Source: Eudorina sp. 2006-703-Eu-15
Lineage: Eukaryota; Chlorophyta; Chlorophyceae; Chlamydomonadales; Volvocaceae
Direction: 5' to 3'
Assembly (NCBI GenBank): GCA_003117195.1
Contig: BDSI01000014.1
Span: 1,495,001 to 1,559,000, forward strand
Length of the DNA stretch: 64,000 nt
Below are positions 1 through 11,329 of this stretch, one piece after another. The number at the start of each line of letters is the position of its first letter. Within the stretch, counting starts at the first letter, position 1. The translations under genes were made by a program, and so were the position numbers. The notes beneath the pieces were generated by a model, which worked only from the letters and a program-made list of their open reading frames with translations, had not been told where the DNA came from and ran no database searches.

Positions 1-283
1 CACACCCTCATCACGAGAAATCCAACTGCGCATCCCGACAATACGCTAGGGACAGATCCTTGCGTAACAATGCCTTAACAATGCCCAAGCTCGCACATAT
101 ACAGGATACGTGCCTGTCGGTGCTGTATGAGCTCGTCAACTCGGAGCAGCCCCACGCGTCCATCTGCAGAGGGATGCAAACGGGATGGCGGGCGTATCGT
201 TGCGATCAGCATTTTTCGACAGCATCCGCAACTGTCGCGCAGCTCGATGACAGAAGCCAAGCAAGCACAGCCGCCCATGCAAG

Positions 284-2453
284 TCAGTCCAGCACACACG
301 CCGCGGCGGTCCCGTTCCTGAGCAGCCACGCACCCTTTGTCCCAACGGCGACCAGCTGTCCATCGTCGCGGACCATCATGCAGGACACCGCAACGCTCAG
401 CTCGACGGAGAAGCTCGCTTGGCTCTGAAGCAGACAACAGGCAGTTGGCGAAAATGATAAGACTCAAAACCCTTTCGATGCACGGAATGACTGTGCGACC
501 GGGCAGCGGCCAGGCAGCACAGCGCTTTAGTAGGCGGCTTAGGCTCGCGTCATGGCGTGCCACGCGGCACCTGCAATGGGACCTCAGCCGAACGCATACT
601 TCCCAGACTTACCTGAACGTTGGGAAAGCTTCGCAAGTCGATCACGCACAGCTGGCCGCTTTCGGAGCATGCCAGTAGCACACTCGCGGGCACCTGCACG
701 ACATCGCATCCAGCATACAGGCATGTTAGGGCGTGCCAACATGAAGTTCATAAAAGCGCTGATTGCCCGTTAGGGAGGGGCATCCACACCGCACCTTGTT
801 ATACGCGGCGAACCCAACGCCCATCACCCGGCCGCGCAGCTTGTTGGGCATCACCACAGGACCTGCATCCGGCGCGGGTCGTGGTTTGGGTCAGTCCGGT
901 ATTGGCGACACAGGCTTGCATTCTGTAGCTAGTGCGCATCGCAGTCAGACTGGCGCGAGGGAAGGTCGCTCAGATCATGCAGCAACCTCGAATAGACTGC
1001 TTGTACAACTGGCGCGCATATGCGTCAGGGGAAACGCGCGTCGACTTGCGCCCTGTGAAGTGACTCGGATGTGAAACCGCCTGGCCAGCAATGGCGGCTT
1101 ACCTGATGCCATAGGCGAGATCTGCCACACGAGGACCTGACCGTCGTCCGCGCCAGCGGCCAGCCTGCGTGGTCGTGAAGCAGGTCGCTGCGTTGCTCAG
1201 TGCTACCATGGGCGGCCTCCACCGTGCACTTCGATAGGAAGTCGTGCAACGAACTCACAGCGGCCGCAGGCTTTAGCCTCCATACTTGTCGCGTACATGT
1301 CACCACATATATTTCGGACACCTAATGCACCTGCCGCCAATCTGATAGGCTGACCACGAAGCTCCGCTTCGTGGCTTCAATCTTGTTGCAAGGATAAGAA
1401 TCAAACCCATTCCTGGCTGGGAGGGCTCAACACAATCATACCTGAGTGGCTTGCTCGCCTGTGAGAAGGCAAGGCATCGCTTCGGGGTCATCAGCATAGG
1501 CCCCCCTGCAAGCGGCCCTATCGTTGCACGCGCTCCTGAGCCGGCCTCGTGCAAATACACAGCGCCAATGGAGCTGCAGGCGTTTACACGGGTATGCATA
1601 ACAATCACCGGCCCAAATGTGCGACGCCGGAGAACACGCCAGCAACCCAGTTTGGCCTGCACTGCAAACTGCCATGCATTGGATCTACAATGTCATCCCG
1701 CTTACTTCGAAGAAGCGACATGGGTCGTGCTCACGGAGGCCGCTATCGCCAGAATGGGCCGGTCATGGTCCTGGAGGATAACCGGCGGCTTTGCTGGAGT
1801 GCCACTTGCCGAGACCTGTAGGTGGGTGTATGGATGGTACGGACAGGCGTTGCACATGTCCATGCAATGAAACGCGAGTCTAATTACAGCGACTCCCGTT
1901 TAAAGGACGTCCGAGTACGGATGCCGTTTTGCCCAGTCAGGCAACGCAGGCACCCACATCGCCTTCACGAGGTCAGTCATACCGAGCCCCTGTGCCGTTC
2001 GCACGTAGAGCCTTACAACCGCCCACCCCCAAGCAGCGCCCAGCCCTGGGTCCATGCAATGCGTACCAGGAGGGACTGCAAATCGTATACGCTGATGCTC
2101 CCTGGCACGCCGCTTTGCACCACGACCAGGCACTTGCCATCACCGCTGACACGGCTCAAAAGAGGTCCGGACGGCAAAGTTAAGATGATTGGCGCTTTCT
2201 CCTTGTCTTTTAACGCGTCCACGACATGAGCTGCGACGCTTCCTCCCTGAGTCGTTAGGAAAGCCTTGCCGTTTCGCAACCAGTTGACGCTGCCCTGAGC
2301 AGCCTGTCCGGTAGCTTCCGTCCATACATATGTTGGTTTTCCATTACTGTCTAGATTGCAAACCCTTGCAGTTGTGTTGCTGACCGCGACGAAAGTGCAG
2401 GTGTCGCCCATCGTCAGACCACAATTTGCATAGTCAGGCAAATTGCACTTCGT
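284..2453 (-). CDS. WD40 beta-propeller protein (5' end uncertain)
   Basis: Six minus-strand exons join in phase: 2453-2067, 1656-1442, 1164-1103, 862-795, 693-613 and 424-284, with GT donors and AG acceptors, ending in TGA at 284-286; they give 317 residues. WD-type blades are visible: CLAFSQASKPLR continues across a splice into LAAGADDGQVLVWQI, and others read VLLACSESGQLCVIDL, MVRDDGQLVAVGTKG and KCLVVVQ...SISVYDL. The conserved GH and WD dipeptides are degenerate. WD40 propellers are protein-interaction platforms; no partner or pathway can be read here. The first exon is unclear: the 2453 boundary is an AG with only a weak pyrimidine tract, an in-frame ATG lies 14 codons inside that exon, and another open segment (2888-2650, starting MVPKAVESGQ) may be an upstream exon. 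The exon chain is well supported by phase; the protein's identity is not. Confidence 0.6.
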
Positions 2454-2648
2454 CTATTTTGAAGATTAAACTGATGTGTCAACCGTAGGCGTCATGCAAC
2501 ACGTTGGCAGAGAAACGCGAGCGAGGAGGTGGAAAGTCAAACGCAATCAATGCCGTACATACATTCAACAAGTAATCCGTCTACACCTAAAATGTACGTA
2601 GGGATAAAACTCTGAGCTGCTGAAGTCAAAATTCTTGGCATGCGGTCT

Positions 2649-2900
2649 TCAAATGACACTGCAATGACACTGCAATTTCAAATTTGCTCTCCCTCTTAGT
2701 TGCCGATGAACGCCCGTCAGAGTGGGGGATTGGAATATTGTGACAGGATGCTGTAACTCCTTAACGAGGAGAGGTGGAGAGCGGTAATGCGTAACGATCT
2801 TAGCAATTGTGTTCGCCGTACCTAACGACCAAAGCGCGACGGCCATGATCTTCTGGCCTTGGCCTGACTCCACGGCCTTCGGGACCATCGTAATGGTTCG
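2649..2900 (-). CDS. Possible upstream exon of the WD40 gene
   Basis: An open frame on the same strand as the WD40 gene begins at an ATG (2888, MVPKAVESGQ) and reads ALWSLGTANTIAKIV then LLVKELQHPVTIFQ, which has the alternating hydrophobic pattern of propeller strands. I could not find a convincing donor joining it to the exon at 2453, so it is listed separately. It could equally be chance open frame. Confidence 0.3.
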   Translation of the reverse strand, partial: RTITMVPKAVESGQGQKIMAVALWSLGTANTIAKIVTHYRSPPLLVKELQHPVTIFQSPTLTGVHRQLRGRANLKLQCHCSVI

Positions 2901-3176
2901 CTCGAATCGGTAAGTTAATGCCTGTCAATGGGCAACATTGCAACTACCTCTGCAAGTCACGTCTCCAGGCATCTCCGGCATCGTCCAGCCTTCAAGGACG
3001 GAAAAATCGCAGCACAGCCATCACACCTTGCATTCATTCGCATTGTTTGTATCCCTTGAAAGTCACTCGCTCGACTACATTTGCTGAGTCACTCCGTCTC
3101 TCCCACACACATGTCAGTACGACATTGTACGACACCGTACATGACACAATCGTCTCGTTCCGCCTATACGCAGCCA

Positions 3177-6100
3177 CTAGTTGAACGCGGCGCCTGGCAC
3201 CAGCTCCTGTAACACCGGGCTGCAGCGGAGCGCTGCCGCCGCGCTCTCCGGGACCAGGAGGAACAGGTTCAGGCCTCCAGCCGCTGTAGGCCGGGTCTTC
3301 CGAGTTGAACCGTCCTGTATGGTCGCACCGGCGGTCTCGTCGCTGGGTGCGGCGATGGACTCGATCGGCATGGCCCCAGCTGTGCCAGCGGGGGCGGTGC
3401 TTGGCGGGATGGAGGCGCAGGTCCTGTCTGGCGGCGCAGCCGCCATCACCGCCGCTGACCATGGCGGGCCAGGGGTCAGCAGCGACTGGAACTGAACGGG
3501 CTGGTTCCGGAGCCGGTGGTGCCCCGCGCTGCCACTGCTGCTGCTGTTCCCGGTTCCAAAGTCGAGATCCCAGTACGGCATTTGCCAGCTCGTCAGCATG
3601 GCGTCCTGCACAGTACGGCAGCGTGTGGCTGTCAGTCATGAGTGGTTCGGTCATCATTCGTACCCCGACATGCAACGGGCCCACATATTTCCCCTCCTCT
3701 CTCCCCATCCCCATATGTCGAGCCTACGACAGGCGCCGGACGTGTAATGCGCCAATGCCATAGCGAGCAATATATGAAAGTCAACGGGGCCGAAGCGCCG
3801 GGGTCAGAACCTCCCCGTACGGCACGGAAACCCCCAAACACGCACCTGCCGACGGCACACCTCAGCCATCATGGCCGTCTGGGCGCTGAGCGGGGCCGTG
3901 AGCTGGGAGACGGCGGTGCGGAGAACCTGATGAGGGACACGGCACACGGGTTGAGTTCTTGGGTACAGGCAAGGAAGGAGGTAGGCACGTGGGGTTGGGG
4001 GGACTGAGGGAGGTTGCATGGGGGCCAAGGGGAATGGTATACGGTACAAACTTATGAAGCGAAGTGCCGGACACGTCACAAGGTCCTGGACCCACAGGGT
4101 GGCTACCTGAAGATATCAATAGGGTATGACGGCGGACGTCTCCGCGATAGGGGGACTCCTGTGCCCTGGTGCCGCCAGGCTGTCACGTCATGACGAAAGG
4201 TCAGCACCTAGGTTAATTATAATTACCGTACCACAGACCGCCTACCTGCTCCGCCCCAGCTGGGTGGCCCCGCAGCTCCTGCAGGCAGCCACGCACCGCC
4301 GCTGCCCCGCGCCGGAGCGAACAAACCGCACAGTACCCGCCGCCGCTGCCCGCGTCCGCGCGGCGGCTGTCAGCACGTCCCTGAGTACGGATAAGGCCCA
4401 TACGGCAGTCAGGGCACCTGTCGCCGGGCAGGTCCGCGGCGGAGGCGGTGGTGGTGACGGCCCCGTGCGCGGGTGGTGCCCATGCTGCAGCCCTCGACGC
4501 CGGCACATGCAGGCACCAGACTCCATTACCGAAGAACTGATCCGGCAGCGACTGATCCGGGGCCGTGCCGCAGTCGACGTCGCTGTCGTGCAGGTGCTGC
4601 TGAGGCTTCGCAAGCCGGCCGTTTCGACGGAGGTCGATTGCGAGACCCATGTAGCCGCCGCCCCCGCCGCCAATGCCGTTGCCGCTGCCGCGGGATGGCG
4701 GGCTGTAGCCCGGCGGCGGCCGGCCCCGCAGGTCGCACATCAGGACCCACACCAGCGCGGCCACTGCGTCATTGGTGCTGATGGCTGTAGCAGCTGCAGC
4801 TACAGCAGTGGTGGTGCCTCGCTGCCCTGCCGTGCCGGCGGCGCTGCCCGGAGGCCCCGGCGGCAGTCCTGCGGCGATGGCGCCGGCGGCCAGCGCCTGG
4901 CGGCAGCCCGGGGTGCACCTCGTGTTAACGCTGCATCTATTGCGTTAGTGGGTAACTAACCGTCTGTTGACCGTTGGCCGTTGGCTCCCTTGCTACCCTG
5001 CGCAGGATCGTTGCAGCCCCGCGGGCACGCCCCCTGGAGCTGCGCAGCCCAGGGCGTCCCGACACGGGTCCCCTACCATCCGTACATTCTCTTGTGTTGC
5101 TGCACCCTGTGATGATATGCTGTGACCTTACCACCATTACAAGGTGGCCCCTGAGTCCCGACCGGGCGTTCCAACGGGCCCCGACAGCTGTTACCCTACC
5201 TTGAGCCGGGCCACTTGATCGGGTGGCAGATGCAGCACCTCGCACGCCAGCGCCCGACCGGCGGCCCCCGGCCAGCGCCGCTCCTCCGCCGCCACCGACC
5301 GCACCAGCCGCCCCGTGGACCGCAGCGAGCGTCCCCAGCCGCCGGCTCCAACCTGCACGGCAAACCACATCGTTGGTGACGGTTACAATCCCTGTTGCCG
5401 TCAAAGTACGGCAGCAAAAAATACGGCATCACACCGGGATCAAACAAACCCACGTGTCAGGGAGGGGGGCGCAAGCACCGGCAGGCCCCCATGGCCGGTC
5501 ATAGCCGCCGTGCTGCACAGCGGCTATACAACCATACGGTGTACTCCGGACTGTTCTTCCCAGGCCCGCCGACCTACCCGTTGGATTTGCAACCCACTGA
5601 TGATGCGCGTCGAGGACGTCAGAACGTCCCCGTCCCCAGCAGCAGCACCACCGCCGCCGCCGCCGTCCCCACAGCCATCTGTGTCGCGACCAGCCGCTCG
5701 CCCCACAGCTGCTGCCGCGGGCCTTGCCGCCGCGCCCCGGGGGAAAAGCAGCGACCGGTCGAAGGTGAACCTCCTGACCCCGAGGGGTTGCGGTCGCTGG
5801 TTTTGAAGCCCCTCTGGCTGCTGCGGGCGGGGATCCGGAAGGAACGCCACCGGCTGTGTCAGCGCCTGCTGCATCGATGGCGGGCGGGTCCGCTCCTCCT
5901 TCTCCTCCTCCTCCTCCCTTTTCCCCTTCTCCTCCTCCTCCCTTTCCCCCTGCTCCTTCTTCTCCTTCTCGTTGGGTGGTCGCGATGAGGACGGCACTGG
6001 CGGCGTTGCATCGAAAGGCGATACCGGCAATGCGCGCGACGCGGGGGCGTGGGATCCCAAACTTGAGGCCGGCTGGGACTTGCTTGAAAGTTTCGGCTGC

Positions 6101-9100
6101 GATGCAGCGGCCCGCAGAGCCAGCCCAGGTGTTGGCCTGCGTTGCACGGAGGTGGCACTGCGGCCACTGTCTTGCCCATCCTGTTTTTGGCGTTGATGTT
6201 GCTGCATCAGCTGCTGTTGCTGCTGCAGCAGCAGCCGCTGCTGGTCCTGTTTTTGTGACAGCTCGCCGTGGCTTGCGCCGCTGCTGCCGCTGCTACCACT
6301 ACAGCCGCTGCTGATGCTACTGCTGCCATGGCCACCACCATCGCTTTCACTGTTACTCACGGCAGGCCTGGGGCTGCTGGTCCCAGCTGTGGTGAGGTTG
6401 CTGCAGCCAGGAGTGCTGAGAGTGCTACAGCCAGAGACGCTCAGGCGGCTGCTGCCAAGTGCCGTCTTGAGGGCGTCTCCCCCGCCGGCTGCATCACGCG
6501 CCAGGTCATGTGGGTCGCTGTCACCGGCACCGGCGCCTGAAGGTAGTGATGATAATGACGATGATGACTGTGGCGGTGGTCGTGGTGTTGGTGGTGGTGG
6601 TGGTTCTGCTGCTGTTGATGCTGCTGGTAGCGAGAATGCTGCGCTCGTCAACAGTGCGACGCCGTCCCTTGGCCCAGTCTTCTCCGCACCAACAGGAACA
6701 CCGGGGACGGTGGCAGCGCTGGTAGGCGGCCCTGCCGACACGTCCTTCACAATCGCAGACGACGACTGGCGACTCGGCACCGCGGGAGCCGTCTCTTGCT
6801 GCAGCGGCGAGTCGGGCGGCGGCTGCGGCGCCGGCAGAGCCGTCGCCGCCGTCGCCGCCGCCGCCGCGGCCGCCGCCCCCGCACTCTGCTCCGGCGGTTG
6901 CCGGTAGTTGGCCGCTAGGCGCTCCAGGAAGCGACACGCGGAACGGCCATCTGTGCGACGAATCGAGAAAGAATACATACCCCGGGACGTTGTTCAGACA
7001 ACAGGATCACCCACATCATGTGATGCATGCAACGACAGAGGACCTGTGCTCCTGCCGTACTGCACGACAATCACGCGGCCACATGCCGTGCGCCGCCCTG
7101 GGCTTCAGACTCCTTCAGCCCCCACGTCGGCAACCGTGTCGGCAACCGTGTCGGCAACCGTGTCAGCAACCGTGTCGACTCACCAAGGACAGCATGATGG
7201 ATTGTGACCGCGAGAATGCAGCCGCCGTCGATGCAGTCGGTGTGGCCTCCGCCGTACCGCGCCGTACTGGTGGCTGCGGCGGCGGCGTCGCCGCCGCCGC
7301 CATCCACGCCGCGGACATCACAGCAGTCACCCTCGGCGCCGGCTGAGGCGGCATCGGGCGCCCGGACCGCATTCAGGACTTCCACCACCTTGGCGCCCAC
7401 AGCCGCGGCGGCTGCCGCCGCGCGGACCCCACACTGACCCATGGGTCGCGGCAGCAGGTGTGTGAGCCGCACCTTGAGCAGCGGCTCCTCGCCCCGCAAT
7501 ACGGCTTCCGTGTCCATAGGCTGGGCCGTACAGTGAATGACAGGCCGCGGCGACAAGGGTTGCACGTCGAGCAGCAAAGCAGCGCGCCACAGCAGTCCTA
7601 CGAGTCTGGCCGTGGTCTGGGGAATCTGCCGCCCGTATCACCACTTAACCGGGAATCTGTCCGGGGAGGTTGCCTGAATCCTCATATGCACATTCATGAC
7701 GTCGCGCTGGGTTCCCGAACCGGCATGGTCACAAACGCGCGCACATTCACAGCCATTCCGCCGTGCAGCGCGTTTGTTATGTGTCATACCTCAAAGTACG
7801 GCGGCAGCTCGCCGCCCAGTTGGCTGAAGCCCCTCCTGGCCATGGCCGCCAGCGGGAGGAAGTAGTCCAGGGAGGCGGAGCTGCTGACCGCCTCCCGCAG
7901 TACGGCACCGCTGTTGCACAGCTGTACGGCAAAGGCGCAGGCGCGTCGTGCCGGCAGTCGCCGTAGCCGGCCGCCACCGAAGCCTGGCGCGCTCAGCCTG
8001 GATCAGGGGTCGGGTTTAATCGCGGCAACGTGCGGAACGTAATGGTTCGGTGTGTGGTGGTGTCCCAAGTAAATTCAGGGATAGATAGTTTTATTGCCCC
8101 GTTGGGGCTGGGCATGGTGCTACTCGCGTGTGCGGACGTTTTGGCAGCTGGCCCCTGTAGCTGGAAGTGGTGCGCAGCGAACGGAGAACAGCGGCGTCCA
8201 CAACCTGTCCATGCCCTGCAGCTAACGCGCGGTGAAGAGCAAAATCTGCTGGAGAGGAGGAGCCCTGCTGGAGCCCTAGGCGCGAGAAAGCGACGTTTGT
8301 GTTCGGGCACGCGGGGCAACGCGGCAAGCAGGCCGGTGTGCGGAATGCGGTACGCCTCTCAACGCGCCCGTGAGGCCGCCGTGTTTAGCTGCATTCCGTG
8401 TCCATTTCCATGGGCGCATTCATCCGCATCCCATCCGTCCGTTTGTCCGTCCCCAGGACCCCACCTGCCCGCCAGCAGCGGAAATTCCGTCAGCGTGGCC
8501 GCCAGCGCCGCAGCCAGCCGGCGGCCGTCGAGATCGTACGGCAGCCACATCGCCTGGGAGCCGGGGAGCGCGGACGCCAGGTGCACCATGCCAGGCGCCC
8601 AGGTCCCCACGTTGCGACAAGGCGCAGACACAGACAGGCCGCATGATGCGTGTACGATGTCACCGTGTACGGTACGATGTTGCCGTACATGTGACGATGT
8701 GAGACATGATGCCGGCCCATGGGAACAGGGACACCCGCACCACTACACCAGAAACGTGGTGCCGTGGTGCCGTGGCTAAAATGGGCCACTAGGCGGCCGC
8801 CGATCTGTGGGGCGGCCCTCACGCCTTCGCCCTGAGAAAGCAAGCTGGCGAGCAAGCGAGGACGCGGACCACTGCGCGCAGCTGGCGGTAGGGGGGAACC
8901 CAGCACTGGCGTGGTGCCAACCAAAGCGTCCGTCCGCAGAACCTGGTGCCAAAAGGAGCCTGTAGCCCACGGCCTGCAAGCGCTGCAACCCGTGCCCGCC
9001 CGCTTACCTTGGGGTTCAGGCAGGTAAGCATGAGACCGTGGTCCAGGGGACTCAGCTGCGGGACGGCCCAGCAGCGGCCGAGTGGATGGGTTGGCGGCAG

Positions 9101-9872
9101 CAGCGCGGGGAGGGGGTTGGGCCGTGTGTGGGCGGGCGGGCGACGCGTTGAGAGGTGGTGCTTCAGGCAAGACCGGGCAGGGGGGAAAGGCCAGCCGCAC
9201 GGGCCCGTGCGGGTTTGGGACCCACCAAAGGCACGCGAGGGTTTGTCGAACAGCAACACGAACCCGGGTGTTGTGCATGTGAGCTCGTCAATCAGAAGGA
9301 TGCGGTACGGAGGTACGGACGTACGGTGCGGTACAGAAAAACCCGGTGCGTTGAGGACCATGGCGTACCCGAATGGCTGACTCGCGGGTCGGCGGTGAGT
9401 GTACGGCACGGATGGTCCGTACAGGCCCCAGCCAGTCGGGGCTTCCCGGAAACCCGGGAGAGAAGGCCTTGGAGGGGCTGGGGTACGGAATGTGAGGCTG
9501 TAGCGGCCGCGGAGGGCTGTCTACTGCTGTATGACCCTTGATGGACCATGCCGTAGCTGGGACTTTGGAGACGGATCTCGCTGGATTTTGTCGGACGTTG
9601 TACGACACGGAATCCGCAACCAAGTGGATTACTCGCTCCCGCGCTTTGGCTGTGTGTGGTCGGGTCGTCGCCACATTACGGAGTGCGGCTGTCGCCGCCG
9701 GCGGCGCTGCTGCCTGCGCCGCCTCCGTCTCCGCCGTAACCCCGCGCGACGGCGGTGGCGCAGCTACGCCGGAGCCCTCGAAGGCCACTCCTTCCCCATC
9801 ACGCCCGCTGCTGCTGCCGCCGACCCCGCTGGTGCAGAAGCCCGTCAGGCGCGCGAACCAAGATCGACCCAT
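3177..9872 (-). CDS. BAHD-type (HXXXD) acyltransferase, ten exons
   Basis: BAHD enzymes transfer acyl groups from acyl-CoA to alcohols or amines, usually in the cytosol; the substrates here are unknown. Exons 9872-9633, 9055-9008, 8553-8465, 7997-7790, 7616-7184, 6950-5578, 5352-5200, 4896-4246, 3926-3846 and 3605-3177 are all phase-compatible and total 3705 nt (1234 residues), ending in TAG. Family landmarks appear in order: LSPLDHG (about residue 81), TEFPLLAGR (117-126), VQLCNSGAV, HHAVL|DG (HXXXD, about 335-341, with the Asp codon split by the intron), AISTNDAVAALVW (about 890), QFFGN, LDFG in place of DFGWG (about 1106-1109), and the C-terminal GGLNLFLLVPE. The usual length is about 450; the excess is mainly a low-complexity insert of some 350 residues (Ala, Ser, Gln, Glu/Lys-rich) encoded by 6950-5578 just after the catalytic motif. 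Family assignment is firm; exact borders of the first exon and of the insert (an unspliced intron is possible) are less so. Confidence 0.8.
7126..7179. repeat. 12-bp minisatellite in the BAHD catalytic-motif intron
   Basis: Four to five tandem copies of a 12-mer (CAACCGTGTCGG, later copies with one or two changes) lie inside the intron that splits the HXXXD motif of the acyltransferase gene. The array ends within a few bases of that intron's donor (GTGAGT, read on the minus strand at 7183-7178). Confidence 0.85.
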
Positions 9873-10257
9873 GGGTCACGGAACCGCGATCCAGCTAACT
9901 GCCAACTGTGCTCGAGTCACAGGCTCCGCACAACACAGAGGGCAATCTATGCCTACAAAAATGCTTTCAGCTCCATGGCCGCACACAGACTTGTGCTCAC
10001 GGCATCTAGCGACGTTCGAGATAGTGTACAGTTGATGGATCAGCTCGGCTTCTTATACTGTACCTTACTTGCGCACGGATCGAGACTTGTCAGACATGCA
10101 ATGGGCGGAACTCCGATACTCAAGAGCGCAATTCAACACGTCAGTCGCGAAAGGGCTCCGTGACCGCCGAAGCGTATTGTGGGCTCACGTTGGGTCAACG
10201 TGCCCTTTCAGCCGTCGAGAGGTGGTGTAGTATGATGGGCGCGGGCAGCGGCCGCAT
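9873..10257. other. No gene seen
   Basis: This stretch precedes the acyltransferase start codon on the minus strand and probably holds its promoter and 5' leader. I see no open frame with coding character and no recognisable motif. Confidence 0.4.
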
Positions 10258-10424
10258 CGGAGGTCGCCTGTCACGTCGGCCTGTCGCCGATCTACGAGTC
10301 GGACCACAACTGAAGGTCGCGGGCTTGGGTGTCTAAACCTAAAACCTAAAACATCAAAAGCGCGACCTTCAGTTGTGGTCCGACTCGTGGATCGGTGACA
10401 AGCCGACGTGACAGGCGACCTCCG
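10258..10424. repeat. Foldback repeat, two 64-bp arms
   Basis: The left arm (10258-10321) is the reverse complement of the right arm (10361-10424) at 61 of 64 positions by eye. The 39-bp loop contains two CCTAAAA units, reminiscent of the volvocine telomere repeat (CCCTAAAA). It could be a MITE-like foldback element, the product of an inverted duplication, or a small-RNA hairpin source. Confidence 0.9.
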
Positions 10425-10470
10425 GCGCTGAAAACGCTCACCCACCATGTACCCACATTAGGCTGCGGCA

Positions 10471-10536
10471 ATCACGGGGTCCGCTGTAACATCGTAATTA
10501 TTATTAATAATAATTATTATTATTATTATTAATTAC
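10471..10536 (+). mobile_element. Retroelement 3' terminus with AAT microsatellite tail
   Basis: GGGGTCCGCTGTAACATC followed by an imperfect (ATT/TAA)n run matches the dispersed terminal motif seen at many sites in this window. TGTAA is the volvocine polyadenylation signal, and a short tandem tail is expected at a LINE 3' end. Confidence 0.55.
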
Positions 10537-11329
10537 GGAACTCTTGTGGGTGGTAAACCTCAGTCGTATGTGCAAGCAAATTCGTCCGCGCCCGTGTGGT
10601 ATCGGCCTCGTAGAGCACGACTTCGCCATGAAGGCAGTCGCCGTGCCCACCGTCGACCGAGTTGGCCGACTTGCTTACACGCATCAACAATTTCCTGCCG
10701 GCGAACGTCCGCCGCTCTGCGCGCTTGTGTCGCCGCGGAGCCATGCGCTGCGACTGCTGTGACGCACTTCTGAATTATCATCCTCTGCAATAACTTGAGA
10801 CGAGACGCTAAAGACGGAAGAAAAATAAATACTTCGGGCGTAAAAAACATTTTCATGTAGATATTATACCAAAGAAGACAGAGGGCGGGCGGGCGCGCAC
10901 TGAGGGGGCTCGTGGTACCGCGCAATTACGTGACGCGACCCATGGGTCTGAACGATTTTCGGAAGCGCCCGGCATGTGAAGCACCCCAAACATGCGCGCC
11001 GGCAAATTTAAAACAAAATTAACTTTAATTGTCCACAATCTTTGCAGACGCACCAATGCTTGCGCCAACTCGAAAGCCAGCGTGACTTCAGGGGGACTTG
11101 ATCCAGACAGAACTCAAGGGCACTCTCACGGACGCTCTCAGAAAGGGGTGCGTCGCGGTAAACAAACATCCAATAGCCCATCCAATACAGAGGTTTGCTT
11201 CCAGGGACCGGCTTTAAGGGTTCGCCAGGCGGCGCCTCGTCTTCACCTGGAAGCAACCAGGCATCACAGGGGGCAGCACACCTCCTGCTTTTCCTGTTAA
11301 GTCAAGCCCGAGACTAAGGCAAGCAAGGC
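10537..11329. other. No confident gene; one possible minus-strand exon
   Basis: The stretch holds an AT-rich segment (10790-10870) and the region upstream of the gene starting at 11330. A minus-strand open frame at 11256-11008 reads KPLYWMGYWMFVYRDAPL and SVRESALEFCLDQVPL, which looks protein-like, but it has no ATG and I could not link it to other exons. Confidence 0.3.

Noticed and set aside
5524..6978. 484-codon single frame on the minus strand as a separate gene
   Set aside because: Its start and end are intronic; splice phase shows it is the large exon 6 (6950-5578) of the BAHD gene.
7126..7179. CRISPR-like array
   Set aside because: 12-bp direct repeats without spacers in a eukaryotic intron; it is a minisatellite.
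10258..10424. Transcription terminator
   Set aside because: The arms are far too long, there is no T run, and the genome is eukaryotic.
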